Part shown: positions 1 through 13,440 of the stretch, one piece after another
How positions within the stretch are numbered: the first letter of the stretch is position 1
Layout: each line of letters opens with the position of its first letter
Source of the DNA: Zea mays
Taxonomy: Eukaryota; Streptophyta; Magnoliopsida; Poales; Poaceae
NCBI RefSeq assembly: GCF_902167145.1
Contig: NW_023366863.1
Coordinates: 1 to 64,000, forward strand
DNA length: 64,000 bases
Reading direction: 5' to 3'
Position numbers and translations under genes: made by a program
Notes under the pieces: model-generated
What the model saw: only the letters and a program-made list of their open reading frames with translations
Database searches by the model: none
What the model was told of the DNA's origin: nothing

Positions 1-3000
1 ACCTTGAAAATAGCCATGAGCGACCATTTTCAATAATACTAGAGGCTAACACCTACGGATTTTAGACCAAGAAATGGTCTCCACCAGAAATCCAAGAATG
101 TGATCTATGGCAAGGAAACATATGTGGGGTGAGGTGTATGAGCGTCGGGTCGATGATCAATGGCCACACAACCCCCATTTTTGTCGAAAATAGCCATGAA
201 CGACCATTTTCAATAATACCGAAGGCTAACACCTACGGATTTTTGACCAAGAAATGGTCTCCACCAGAAATCCAAGAATGTGATCTATGGCAAGGAAACA
301 TATGTGGGGTGAGGTGTATGAGCCTCTGGTCGACGATCAATGGCCACACAACCCTAATTTTTTGTCGAAAATAGCCATGAACGACCATTTTCAATGACAC
401 TGAAGGCTAACACCTACGGATTTTTGACCAAGAAATGGTCTCCACCATAAATCCAAGAATGTGATCTATGGCAAGGAAACATATGTGTAGTGAGGTGTAT
501 GAGCCTCTGGTCGAAGATCAATGGCCACACAACCCCCATTTTTGTCGAAAATAGCCATGAATGACTATTTTAAAAAATACCAAAGGCTAACACATTCGGA
601 TTTTTGCCCAAGAAATGGTCTCCACCAGAAATCCAAGAATGTGATCTATGGCAAGGAAACATATGTGGGGTGAGGTGTACGAGCCTCTGGTCGATGATCA
701 ATGGCCACAGAACCCCCATTTTGCCGAAAATAGCCATGAATGACCATTTTCAATAATACCGAAGGCTAACACGTACGAGTTTTTGACCAAGAAATGGTCT
801 GCACCAAAAATCCAAGAATGTGATCTATGGCAAGGAAACATATGAGGGGTGAGATTTATGAGCCTCTAGTCGATGGTAAATGGCCACACAACCCCCATTT
901 TTTATGAAAATAGCCATGAGCGACCATTTTCAATAATATTAGAGGCTAAGACCTACGGATTTTTGACCAAGAAATGGTCTCCACCAGAAATCTAAGAATG
1001 TGATCTATGGCAAGGAAACATATGTGGGGTGAGGTGTATGAGCCTCTGGTCGATGATCAATGGCCACACAACCCACATTGTTGTCGAAAATAGCCATGAA
1101 TGACCATTTACAATAATACCGAAGGCTAACACCTACGGATTTTTGACCAAGAAATGGTCTCCACCAGAAATCCAAGAATGTGATCTATGGCAAGGAAACA
1201 TATGTGGGGTGAGGTGTATGAGCTCTGGTCGATGATCAATGGCCACACAACCCCCATTTTTGTCGAAAATGGCCATGAACGACCATTTTCAATAATATCG
1301 AAGGCTAACACCTACGGATTTTTGACCAAGAAATGGTCTCCACCAGAAATCCAAGAATGTGATCTACGACAAGGAAACATATGTGGGGTGAGGTGTATGA
1401 GCCTCTGGTCGACGATCAATGGCCACACAACCCCATTTTGCCGAAAATAGCCATGAATGACCATTTTCAATAATACCGAAGGCTAACACGTACGAGTTTT
1501 TAACCAAGAAATGGTTTCCACCAGAAATCCTAGAATGTAATCTATGGCAAGGAAACATATGTGGGGTGAGGTGTACGAGCCTCTGGTCGATGATCAATGG
1601 CCACACAACCCCCATTTTGCCGAAAATAGCCATGAACGACCATTTTCAATAATACCGAAGGCTAACACGTACGAGTTTTTGACCAAGAAATGGTCTCCAC
1701 CAAAAATCCAAGAATGTGATCTATGGCAAGGAAACATATGTGGGGTGAGATTTATGAGCCTCTAGTCGATGATAAATGGCCACACAACCCCCATTTTTTT
1801 ATGAAAATAGCAATGAGCGACCATTTTCAATAATATTAGAGGCTAAGACCTACGGATTTTTGACCAAGAAATGGTCTCCACCAGAAATCCAAGAATGTGA
1901 TCTATGGCAAGGAAACATATGTGGGGTGAGGTGTATGAGCCTATGGTCGATGATCAATGGCCACACAACCCCCATTTTTGTCGAAAATAGCCATGAATGA
2001 CCATTTACAATAATACCGAAGGCTAACACCTACGGATTTTTGACCAAGAAATGGTCTCCACCAGAAATCCAAGAATGTGATCTATGGCAAGGAAACATAT
2101 GTGGGGTGAGGTGTATGAGCCTCTGGTCGATGATCAATGGCCACACAACCCCCATTTTTGTCGAAAATAGCCATGAACGACCATTTTCAATAATATCGAA
2201 GGCTAACACCTACGGATTTTTGACCAAGAAATGGTCTCCACCAGAAATCCAAGAATGTGATCTACGACAAGGAAACATTTGTGGGGTGAGGTGTATGAGC
2301 CTCTGGTCGACGATCAATGGCCACACAACCCCCATTTTGCCGAAAATAGCCATGAATGACCATTTTCAATAATACCGAAGGCTAACACGTACGAGTTTTT
2401 AACCAAGAAATGGCTTCCACCAGAAATCCAAGAATGTAATCTATGGCAAGGAAACATATGTGGGGTGAGGTTTATGAGCCTCTAGTCGATGATAAATGGC
2501 CACACAACCCCCATTTTTTATGAAAATAGCCATGAGCGACCTTGAAAATAGCCATGAGCGACCATTTTCAATAATACTAGAGGCTAACACCTACGGATTT
2601 TAGACCAAGAAATGGTCTCCACCAGAAATCCAAGAATGTGATCTACGACAAGGAAACATATGTGGGGTGAGGTGTATGAGCGTCTGGTCGATGATCAATG
2701 GCCACACAACCCCCATTTTTGTCGAAAATAGCCATGAACGACCATTTTCAATAATACCGAAGGCTAACACCTACGGAATTTTGACCAAGAAATGGTCTCC
2801 ACCAGAAATCCAAGAATGTGATCTATGGCAAGGAAACATATGTGGGGTGAGGTGTATGAGCATCTGGTCGACGATCAATGGCCACACAACGCCCATTTTT
2901 TATGAAAATAGCCATGAGCGACCTTGAAAATAGCCATAGGGACCATTTTCAATAATACTAGAGGCTAACACCTACGGATTTTAGACCAAGAAATGGTCTC

Positions 3001-6000
3001 CACCAGAAATCCAAGAATGTGATCTATGGCAAGGAAACATATGTGGGGTGAGGTGTATGAGCGTCTGGTCGATGATCAATGGCCACACAACCCCCATTTT
3101 TGTCGAAAATAGCCATGAATGACCATTTTCAATAATACCGAAGGCTAACACGTACGGATTTTTGACCAAGAAATGGTCTCCACCAGAAATCCAAGAATGT
3201 GATCTATGGCAAGGAAACATATGTGGGGTGAGGTGTATGAGCCTCTGGTCGAGGATCAATGGCCACACAACCCCCATTTTGCCGAAAATAGCCATGAACG
3301 ACCATTTTCAATAATACCGAAGGCTAACACGTACGAGTTTTTAACCAAGAAATGGTCTCCACCAGAAATCCAAGAATGTGATCTATGGCAATGAAAGATA
3401 TGTGGGGTGAGGTTTATGAGCCTCTAGTCGATGATAAATGGCCACACAACCCCCATTTTTTTATGAAAATAGCCATGAGCGACCTTGAAAATAGCCATGA
3501 GCGACCATTTTCAATAATACTAGAGGCTAACACCTACGGATTTTAGACCAAGAAATGGTCTCCACCAGAAATCCAAGAATGTGATCTATGGCAAGGAAAC
3601 ATATGTGGGGTGAGGTGTATGAGCGTCTGGTCGATGATCAATGGCCACACAACCCCCATTTTTGTCGAAAATAGCCATGAACGACCATTTTCAATAATAC
3701 CTAAGGCTAACACCTACGGATTTTTGACCAAGAAATGGTCTCCACCAGAAATCCAAGAATGTGATCTATGGCAAGGAAACATATGTGGGGTGAGGTGTAT
3801 GAGCCTCTGGTCGACGATCAATGGCCACACAACCCTAATTTTTGTCGAAAATAGCCATGAACGACCATTTTCAATGACACTGAAGGCTAACACCTACGGA
3901 TTTTTGACCAAGAAATGGTCTCCACCATAAATCCAAGAATGTGATCTATGGCAAGGAAACATATGTGTAGTGAGGTGTATGAGCCTCTGGTCGAAGATCA
4001 ATGGCCACACAACCCCCATTTTTGTCGAAAATAGCCATGAATGACCATTTTCAAAAATACCAAAGGCTAACACATTCGGATTTTTGCCCAAGAAATGGTC
4101 TCCACCAGAAATCCAAGAATGTGATCTATGGCAAGGAAACATATGTGGGTGAGGTGTACGAGCCTCTGGTCGATGATCAATGGCCACAGAACCCCCATTT
4201 TGCCGAAAATAGCCATGAACGACCATTTTCAATAATACCGAAGGCTAACACGTACGAGTTTTTGACCAAGAAATGGTCTCCACAAAAAATCCCAGAATGT
4301 GATCTATGGCAAGGAAACATATGTGGGGTGAGATTTATGAGCCTCTAGTCGATGATCAATGGCCACACAACCCCCATTTTTTTATGAAAATAGCCATGAG
4401 CGACCATTTTCAATAATATCGAAGGCTAACACCTACGGATTTTTGACCAAGAAATGGTCTCCACCAGAAATCCAAGAATGTGATCTACGACAAGGAAACA
4501 TATGTGGGGTGAGGTGTATGAGCCTCTGGTCGACGATCAATGGCCACACAACCCCCATTTTGCCGAAAATAGCCATGAATGACCATTTTCAATAATACCG
4601 AAGGCTAACACGTACGAGTTTTTAACCAAGAAATGGTTTCCACCAGAAATCCAAGAATGTAATCTATGGCAAGGAAACATATGTGGGGTGAGGTTTATGA
4701 GCCTCTAGTCGATGATAAATGGCCACACAACCCCCATTTTTTATGAAAATAGCCATGAGCGACCTTGAAAATAGCCATGAGCGACCATTTTCAATAATAT
4801 TAGAGGCTAAGACCTACGGATTTTTGACCAAGAAATGGTCTCCACCAGAAATCCAAGAATGTGATCTATGGCAAGGAAACATATGTGGGGTGAGGTGTAT
4901 GAGCCTCTGGTCGATGATCAATGGCCACACAACCCCCATTTTTGTCGAAAATAGCCATGAATGACCATTTACAATAATACCGAAGGCTAACACCTACGGA
5001 TATTTGACCAAGAAATGGTCTCCACCAGAAATCCAAGAATGTGATCTATGGCAAGGAAACATATGTGGGGTGAGGTGTATGAGCCTCTGGTCGATAATCA
5101 ATGGCCACACAACCCCCATTTTTGTCGAAAATAGCCATGAACGACCATTTTCAATAATATCGAAGGCTAACACCTACGAATTTTTGACCAAGAAATGGTC
5201 TCCACCAGAAATCCAAGAATTTGATCTATGGCAAGGAAACATATGTGGGGTGAGGTGTATGAGCCTCTGGTCGACGATCAATGGCCACACAACCCTAATT
5301 TTTGTCGAAAATAGCCATGAACGACCATTTTCAATGACACTGGAGGCTAACACCTACGGATTTTTGACCAAGAAATGGTCTCCACCATAAATCCAAGAAT
5401 GTGATCTATGGCAAGGAAACATATGTGTAGTGAGGTGTATGAGCCTCTGGTCGATGATCAATGGCCACACAACCCCCATTTTTGTCGAAAATAGCCATGA
5501 ATGACCATTTACAATAATACCGAAGGCTAACACCTACGGATTTTTGACCAAGAAATGGTCTCCACCAGAAATCCAAGAATGTGATCTATGGCAAGGAAAC
5601 ATATGTGGGGTGAGGTGTATGAGCCTCTGGTCGACGATCAATGGCCACACAACCCCCATTTTGCCGAAAATAGCCATGAATGACCATTTTCAATAATACC
5701 GAAGGCTAACACGTACGAGTTTTTAACCAAGAAATGGTCTCCACCAGAAATCCAAGAATGTAATCTATGGCAAGGAAACATATGTGGGGTGAGGTTTATG
5801 AGCCTCTAGTCGATGATCAATGGCCACACAACCCCCATTTTTTATGAAAATAGCCATGAGCGACCTTGAGAATAGCCATGAGCGACCATTTTCAATAATA
5901 CTAGAGGCTAACACCTACGGATTTTAGACCAAGAAATGGTCTCCACCAGAAATCCAAGAATGTGATCTATGGCAAGGAAACATATGTGGGGTGAGGTGTA

Positions 6001-6207
6001 TGAGCATCTGGTCGATGATCAATGGCCACACAACCCCCATTTTTGTCGAAAATAACCATGAATGACCATTTTCAATAATACCGAAGGCTAACACGTACGA
6101 GTTTTTAACCAAGAAATGGCTTCCACCAGAAATCCAAGAATGTAATCTATGGAAAGGAAACATATGTGGGGTGAGGTGTATGAGCCTCTAGTCGATGATC
6201 AATGGCC
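1..6207 (+). repeat. K180 knob satellite array, forward orientation
   Basis: Tandem array of about 34 units of 180 bp, each about 90-98% like its neighbours. Every unit contains, in order, GAAGGCTAACACCTACGG, a run with GACCAAGAAATGGTCTCC, AGAATGTGATCTATGGCAAG, and GGCCACACAACCCCC. I recognise this as the maize 180-bp knob repeat, a non-coding satellite of knob heterochromatin that can act as a neocentromere in some backgrounds (established knowledge). Units of 202 bp, carrying a 22-bp internal duplication (CGACCTTGAAAATAGCCATG at the join), sit near 3 (cut by the window edge), 2540, 2923, 3482, 4762 and 5864. Long open frames here arise because 180 is divisible by three. '+' is my arbitrary choice for this unit orientation. 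Confidence 0.93.
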
Positions 6208-6213
6208 TATTGA
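6202..6213. other. Orientation switch in the satellite
   Basis: Forward units read up to ...GATCAATGGCC, ending at 6207. The next base starts TATTGAAAATGGTCATTC, which is the reverse complement of a different part of the unit. All satellite to the right, 58 kb including the insertions, keeps the reversed orientation. The join falls inside a unit on both sides and shows no obvious microhomology or inserted bases. It is an inversion breakpoint or a fold-back join; an assembly join is also possible. Confidence 0.9.
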
Positions 6214-9200
6214 AAATGGTCATTCATGGCTATTTTCGACAAAAATGGGGGTTGTGTGGCCATTGATCATCGACCAGAGGCTCGTACACCTCACTACACA
6301 TATGTTTCCTTGCCATAGATCACATTCTTGGATTTTTGGTGGAGACCATTTCTTGGTCAAAAACTCGTACGTGTTAGCCTTCGGTATTATTGAAAATGGT
6401 CGTTCATGGCTATTTTCAACAAAAATGGGGGTTGTGTGGCCATTGATCATCGACCAGAGGCTCATACACCTCACCCCACATATGTTTCCTTGCCATAGAT
6501 CACATTCTTGGATTTCTGGTGGAGACCATTTCTTGGTCAAAAATCCGTAGGTGTTAGCCTTCGGTATTATTGTAAATGGTCATTCATGGCTATTTTCGAC
6601 AAAAATGGGGGTTGTGTGGCCATTGATCATCGACCAGAGGCTCATACACCTCACCCCACATATGTTTCCTTGCCATAGATCACATTCTTGGATTTCTGGT
6701 GGAGACCATTTCTTGGTCAAAAATCCGTACGTGTTAGCCTTTGGTATTTTTGAAAATGGTCATTCATGGCTATTTTCGACAAAAATGGGGGTTGTGTGGC
6801 CATTGATCGTCGACCAGAGGCTCATACACCTCACCCCACATATGTTTCCTTGTCGTAGATCACATTCTTGGATTTCTGGTGGAGACCATTTCTTGGTCAA
6901 AAATCCGTAGGTGTTAGCCTTCGATATTATTGAAAATGGTCGGTTCATGGCTATTTTCGACAAAAATGGGGGTTGTGTGGCCATTGATCATCGACCAGAC
7001 TCTAATACACCTCACCCCACATATGTTTCCTTGCCATAGATCACATTCTTGGATTTATGGTGGAGACCATTTCTTGGTCAAAAATTCGTAGGTGTTAGCC
7101 TTCAGTGTCATTGAAAATGGTCGTTCATGGCTATTTTCGACAAAAATTAGGGTTGTGTGGCCATTGATCGTCGACCAGAGGCTCATACACCTCACCCCAC
7201 ATATGTTTCCTTGCCATAGATCACATTCTTGGATTTCTGGTGGAGACCATTTCTTGGTCAAAAATCCGTAGGTGTTAGCCTTCGGTATTATTGAAAATGG
7301 TCATTCATGGCTATTTTCGGCAAAATGGGGGTTGTGTGGCCATTTATCATCGACTAGAGGCTCATAAATCTCACCCCACATATGTTTCCTTGCCATAGAT
7401 CACATTCTTGGATTTTTGGTGGAGACCATTTCTTGGTCAAAAACTCGTACGTGTTAGCCTTCGGTATTATTGAAAATGGTCGTTCATGGCTATTTTCGGC
7501 AAAATGGGGGTTGTGTGGCCATTGATCGTCGACCAGAGACTCATACACCTCACCCCACATATGTTTCCTTGTCGTAGATCACATTCTTGGATTTCTGGTG
7601 GAGACCATTTCTTGGCCTAAAATCCGTAGGTGTTAGCCTCTAGTATTATTGAAAATGGTCGCTCATGGCTATTTTCAAGGTCGCTCATGGCTATTTTCAT
7701 GGGGTTGTGTGGCCATTTATCATCGACTAGAGGCTCATAAACCTCACCCCACATATGTTTCCTTGCCATAGATCACATTCTTGGATTTCTGGTGGAGACC
7801 ATTTCTTGGTTAAATACTCGTACGTGTTAGCCTTCGGTATTATTGAAAATGGTCGTTCATGGCTATTTTCGGCAAAATGGGGGTTGTGTGGCCATTGATC
7901 ATCCACCAGAGGCTCGTACACCTCACCCCACATATGTTTCCTTGCCATAGATCACATTCTTGGATTTCTGGTGGAGACCATTTCTTGGTCAAAAATCCGT
8001 AGGTGTTAGCCTTCAGTGTCATTGAAAATGGTCGTTCATGGCTATTTTCGACAAAAATGGGGGTTGTGTGGCCATTGATGATCGACCAGAGGCTCGTACA
8101 CCTCACCCCACATATGTTTCCTTGCCATAGATCACATTCTTGGATTTCTGGTGGAGACCATTTCTTGGTCAAAAATTCGTAGGTGTTAGCCTTCGGTATT
8201 ATTGTAAATGGTCATTCATGGCTATTTTCGACAAAAATGGGGGTTGTGTGGCCATTGATCTTCGACCAGAGGCTCATACACCTCACTACACATATGTTTC
8301 CTTGCCATAGATCACATTCTTGGATTTATGGTGGAGACCATTTCTTGGTCAAAAATCCGTAGGTGTTAGCCTTCAGTGTCATTGAAAATGGTCGTTCATG
8401 GCTATTTTCGACAAAAAATAGGGTTGTGTGGCCATTGATCGTCGACCAGAGGCTCATACACCTCACCCCACATATGTTTCCTTGCCATAGATCATATTCT
8501 TGGATTTCTGGTGGAGACCATTTCTTGGGCAAAAATCCGTAGGTGTTAGCCTTTGGTATTTTTGAAAATGGTCATTCATGGCTATTTTCGACAAAAATGG
8601 GGGTTGTGTGGCCATTGATCTTCGACCAGAGGCTCATAAACCTCACCCCACATATGTTTCCTTGCCATATATTACATTCTTGGATTTATGGTGGAGACCA
8701 TTTCTTGGTCAAAAATCCGTAGGTGTTAGCCTTCAGTGTCATTGAAAATGGTCGTTCATGGCTATTTTCGACAAAAATTAGGGTTGTGTGGCCATTGATC
8801 GTCGACCAGAGGCTCATACACCTCACCCCACATATGTTTCCTTGCCATAGATTACATTCTTGGATTTCTGGTGGAAACCATTTCTTGGTTAAAAACTCGT
8901 ACGTGTTAGCCTTCGGTAATATTGAAAATGGTCGTTCATGGCTATTTTCGACAAAAATTAGGGTTGTGTGGCCATTGATCGTCGACCAGAGGCTCATACA
9001 CCTCACCCCACATATGTTTCCTTGCCATAGATCACATTCTTGGATTTCTGGTGGAGACCATTTCTTGGTCAAAAATCCGTAGGTGTTAGCCTTCGATATT
9101 ATTGAAAATGGTCGTTCATGGCTATTTTCGACAAAAATGGGGGTTGTGTGGCCATTTATCATCGACCAGAGGCTCATACACCTCACCCCACATATGTTTC

Positions 9201-12200
9201 CTTGCCATAGATCACATTCTTGGATTTCTGGTGGAGACCATTTCTTGGTCAAAAATCCGTAGGTGTTAGCCTTCGGTATTATTGAAAATGGTCGTTCATG
9301 GCTATTTTCGAGAAAAATGGGGGTTGTGTGGCCATTCATCATCGACCAGAGGCTCATAAACCTCACCCCACATATGTTTCCTTGCCATAGATTACATTCT
9401 TGGATTTCTGGTGGAAACCATTTCTTGGTTAAAAACTCGTACGTGTTAGCCTTCGGTATTATTGAAAATGGTCATTCATGGCTATTTTCGGCAAAATGGG
9501 GGTTGTGTGGCCATTGATCATCGACCAGAGGCTCGTACACCTCACCCCACATATGTTTCCTTGCCATAGATCACATTCTTGGATTTCTGGTGGAGACCAT
9601 TTCTTGGTCAAAAATCCGTACGTGTTAGCCTTTGGTATTTTTGAAAATGGTCATTCATGGCTATTTTCGACAAAAATGGGGGTTGTGTGGCCATTGATCA
9701 TCGACTAGAGGCTCATACACCTCACCCCACATATGTTTCCTTGCCATAGATCACATTCTTGGATTTCTGGTGGAGACCATTTCTTGGTCAAAAATCCGTA
9801 GGTGTTAGCCTTCGGTATTATTGAAAATGGTCATTCATGGCTATTTTCGACAAAAATGGGGGTTGTGTGGCCGTTGATCATCGACCAGATGCTCATACAC
9901 CTCACCCCACATATGTTTCCTTGCCATAGATCACATTCTTGGATTTCTGGTGGAGACCATTTCTTGGTCTAAAATCCGTAGGTGTTAGCCTCTAGTATTA
10001 TTGAAAATGGTCGCTCATGGCTATTCTCAAGGTCGCTCATGGCTATTTTCATAAAAAATGGGGGTTGTGTGGCCATTTATCATCGACTAGAGGCTCATAA
10101 ACCTCACCCCACATATGTTTCCTTGCCATAGATTACATTCTTGGATTTCTGGTGGAGACCATTTCTTGGTTAAAAACTCGTACGTGTTAGCCTTCGGTAT
10201 TATTGAAAATGGTCATTCATGGCTATTTTCGGCAAAATGGGGGTTGTGTGGCCATTGATCGTCGACCAGAGGCTCATACACCTCACCCCACATATGTTTC
10301 CTTGCCATAGATCACATTCTTGGATTTCTGGTGGAGACCATTTCTTGGTCAAAAATCCGTAGGTGTTAGCCTTCGGTATTATTGAAAATGGTCATTCATG
10401 GCTATTTTCGACAAAAATGGGGGTTGTGTGGCCGTTGATCATCGACCAGATGCTCATACACCTCACCCCACATATGTTTCCTTGCCATAGATCACATTCT
10501 TGGATTTCTGGTGGAGACCATTTCTTGGTCTAAAATCCGTAGGTGTTAGCCTCTAGTATTATTGAAAATGGTCGCTCATGGCTATTCTCAAGGTCGCTCA
10601 TGGATATTTTCATAAAAAATGGGGGTTGTGTGGCCATTTATCATCGACTAGAGGCTCATAAACCTCACCCCACATATGTTTCCTTGCCATAGATTACATT
10701 CTTGGATTTCTGGTGGAGACCATTTCTTGGTTAAAAACTCGTACGTGTTAGCCTTCGGTATTATTGAAAATGGTCATTCATGGCTATTTTCGGCAAAATG
10801 GGGGTTGTGTGGCCATTGATCGTCGACCAGAGGCTCATACACCTCACCCCACATATGTTTCCTTGCCATAGATCACATTCTTGGATTTCTGGTGGAGACC
10901 ATTTCTTGGTCAAAAATCCGTAGGTGTTAGCCTTCGGTATTATTGTAAATGGTCATTCATGGCTATTTTCGACAAAAATGGGGGTTGTGTGGCCATTGAT
11001 CATCGACCAGAGGCTCATAAACCTCACTACACATATGTTTCCTTGCCATAGATCACATTCTTGGATTTATGGTGGAGACCATTTCTTGGTCAAAAATCCG
11101 TAGGTGTTAGCCTTCAGTGTCATTGAAAATGGTCGTTCATGGCTATTTTCGACAAAAATTAGGGTTGTGTGGCCATTGATCGTCGACCAGAGGCTCATAC
11201 ACCTCACCCCACATATGTTTCCATGCCATAGATCAAATTCTTGGATTTCTGGTGGAGACCATTTCTTGGTCAAAAATCCGTAGGTGTTAGCCTTCGGTAT
11301 TATTGAAAATGGTCGTTCATGGCTATTTTCGACAAAAATGGGGGTTGTGTGGCCATTGATCATCGACCAGACGCTCATACACCTCACCCCACATATGTTT
11401 CCTTGCCATAGATCACATTCTTGGATTTCTAGTGGAGACCATTTCTTGGTTAAAAACTCGTACGTGTTAGCCTTCGGTATTATTGAAAATGGTCATTCAT
11501 GGCTATTTTCGGCAAAATGGGGGTTGTGTGGCCATTTATCATCGACCAGAGGCTCGTACACCTCACCCCACATATGTTTCCTTGCCATAGATCACATTCT
11601 TGGATTTCTGGAGGAGACCATTTCTTGGTTAAAAATCCGTACGTGTTAGCCTTTGGTATTTTTGAAAATGGTCATTCATGGCTATTTTCGACAAAAATGG
11701 GGGTTGTGTGGCCATTGATCATCGACTAGAGGCTCATACACCTCACCCCACATATGTTTCCTTGCCATAGATCACATTCTTGGATTTCTGGTGGAGACCA
11801 TTTCTTGGTAAAAAATCCGTAGGTGTTAGCCTTCGGTATTATTGAAAATGGTCGTTCATGGCTATTTTCGACAAAAATGGGGGTTGTGTGGCCATTGATC
11901 ATCGACCAGACGCTCATACACCTCACCCCACATATGTTTCCTTGCCATAGATCACATTCTTGGATTTCTGGTGGAGACCATTTCTTGGTCTAAAATCCGT
12001 AGGTATTAGCCTCTAGTATTATTGAAAATGGTCGCTCATGGCTATTTTCAAGGTCGCTCATGGCTATTTTCATAAAAAATGGGGGTTGTGTGGCCATTTA
12101 TCATCGACTAGAGGCTCATAAACCTCACCCCACATATGTTTCATTGCCATAGATTACATTCTTGGATTTCTAGTGGAAACCATTTCTTGGTTAAAAACTC

Positions 12201-12354
12201 GTACGTGTTAGCCTTCGGTATTATTGAAAATGGTCATTCATGGCTATTTTCGGCAAAATGGGGGTTGTGTGGCCATTGATCGTCGACCAGAGGCTCATAC
12301 ACCTCACCCCACATGTTTCCTTGCCATAGATCACATTCTTGGATTTCTGGTGGA

Positions 12355-13440
12355 GACCATTTCTTGGTCAAAAATCCGTAGGTGTTAGCCTTCGGTATTA
12401 TTGTAAATGGTCATGCATGGCTATTTTCGACAAAAATGGGGGTTGTGTGGTCATTGATCATCGACCAGAGGCTCATAAACCTCACTACACATATGTTTCC
12501 TTGGCATAGATCACATTCTTGGATTTATGGTGGAGACCATTTCTTGGTCAAAAATCCGTAGGTGTTAGCCTTCAGTGTCATTGAAAATGGTCGTTCATGG
12601 CTATTTTCGACAAAAATTAGGGTTGTGTGGCCATTGATCGTCGACCAGAGGCTCATACACCTCACCCCACATATGTTTACTTGCCATAGATCAAATTCTT
12701 GGATTTCTGGTGGAGACCATTTCTTGGTCAAAAATCCGTAGGTGTTAGCCTTCGGTATTATTGAAAATGGTCGTTCATGGCTATTTTCGACAAAAATGGG
12801 GGTTGTGTGGCCATTGATCATCGACCAGACGCTCATACACCTCACCCCACATATGTTTCCTTGCCATAGATCACATTCTTGGATTTCTGGTGGAGACCAT
12901 TTCTTGGTCTAAAATCCGTAGGTGTTAGCCTTCGGTATTATTGTAAATGGTCATGCATGGCTATTTTCGACAAAAATGGGGGTTGTGTGGTCATTGATCA
13001 TCGACCAGAGGCTCATAAACCTCACTACACATATGTTTCCTTGGCATAGATCACATTCTTGGATTTATGGTGGAGACCATTTCTTGGTCAAAAATCCGTA
13101 GGTGTTAGCCTTCAGTGTCATTGAAAATGGTCGTTCATGGCTATTTTCGACAAAAATTAGGGTTGTGTGGCCATTGATCGTCGACCAGAGGCTCATACAC
13201 CTCACCCCACATATGTTTACTTGCCATAGATCAAATTCTTGGATTTCTGGTGGAGACCATTTCTTGGTCAAAAATCCGTAGGTGTTAGCCTTCGGTATTA
13301 TTGAAAATGGTCGTTCATGGCTATTTTCGACAAAAATGGGGGTTGTGTGGCCATTGATCATCGACCAGACGCTCATACACCTCACCCCACATATGTTTCC
13401 TTGCCATAGATCACATTCTTGGATTTCTGGTGGAGACCAT
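12355..13440 (-). repeat. 540-bp (three-unit) direct duplication
   Basis: The block at about 12360-12900 recurs with a constant offset of 540 bp. Shared rare variants include GTGGTCATTGATC (12446 and 12986), TTCCTTGGCATAG and CATATGTTTACTTGCC. This is exactly three satellite units, so it is a recent unequal exchange in register. Confidence 0.85.

Noticed and set aside
1..6207. Regular direct repeats as a CRISPR array
   Set aside because: Whole 180-bp units are repeated with no unique spacers, in a plant satellite.
8686..9366. 226-aa open frame in the satellite, and many of 60-150 aa on both strands
   Set aside because: They repeat the same 60-residue translation of the 180-bp satellite, start and end with unit variants, and exist on both strands. 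No gene-like context.
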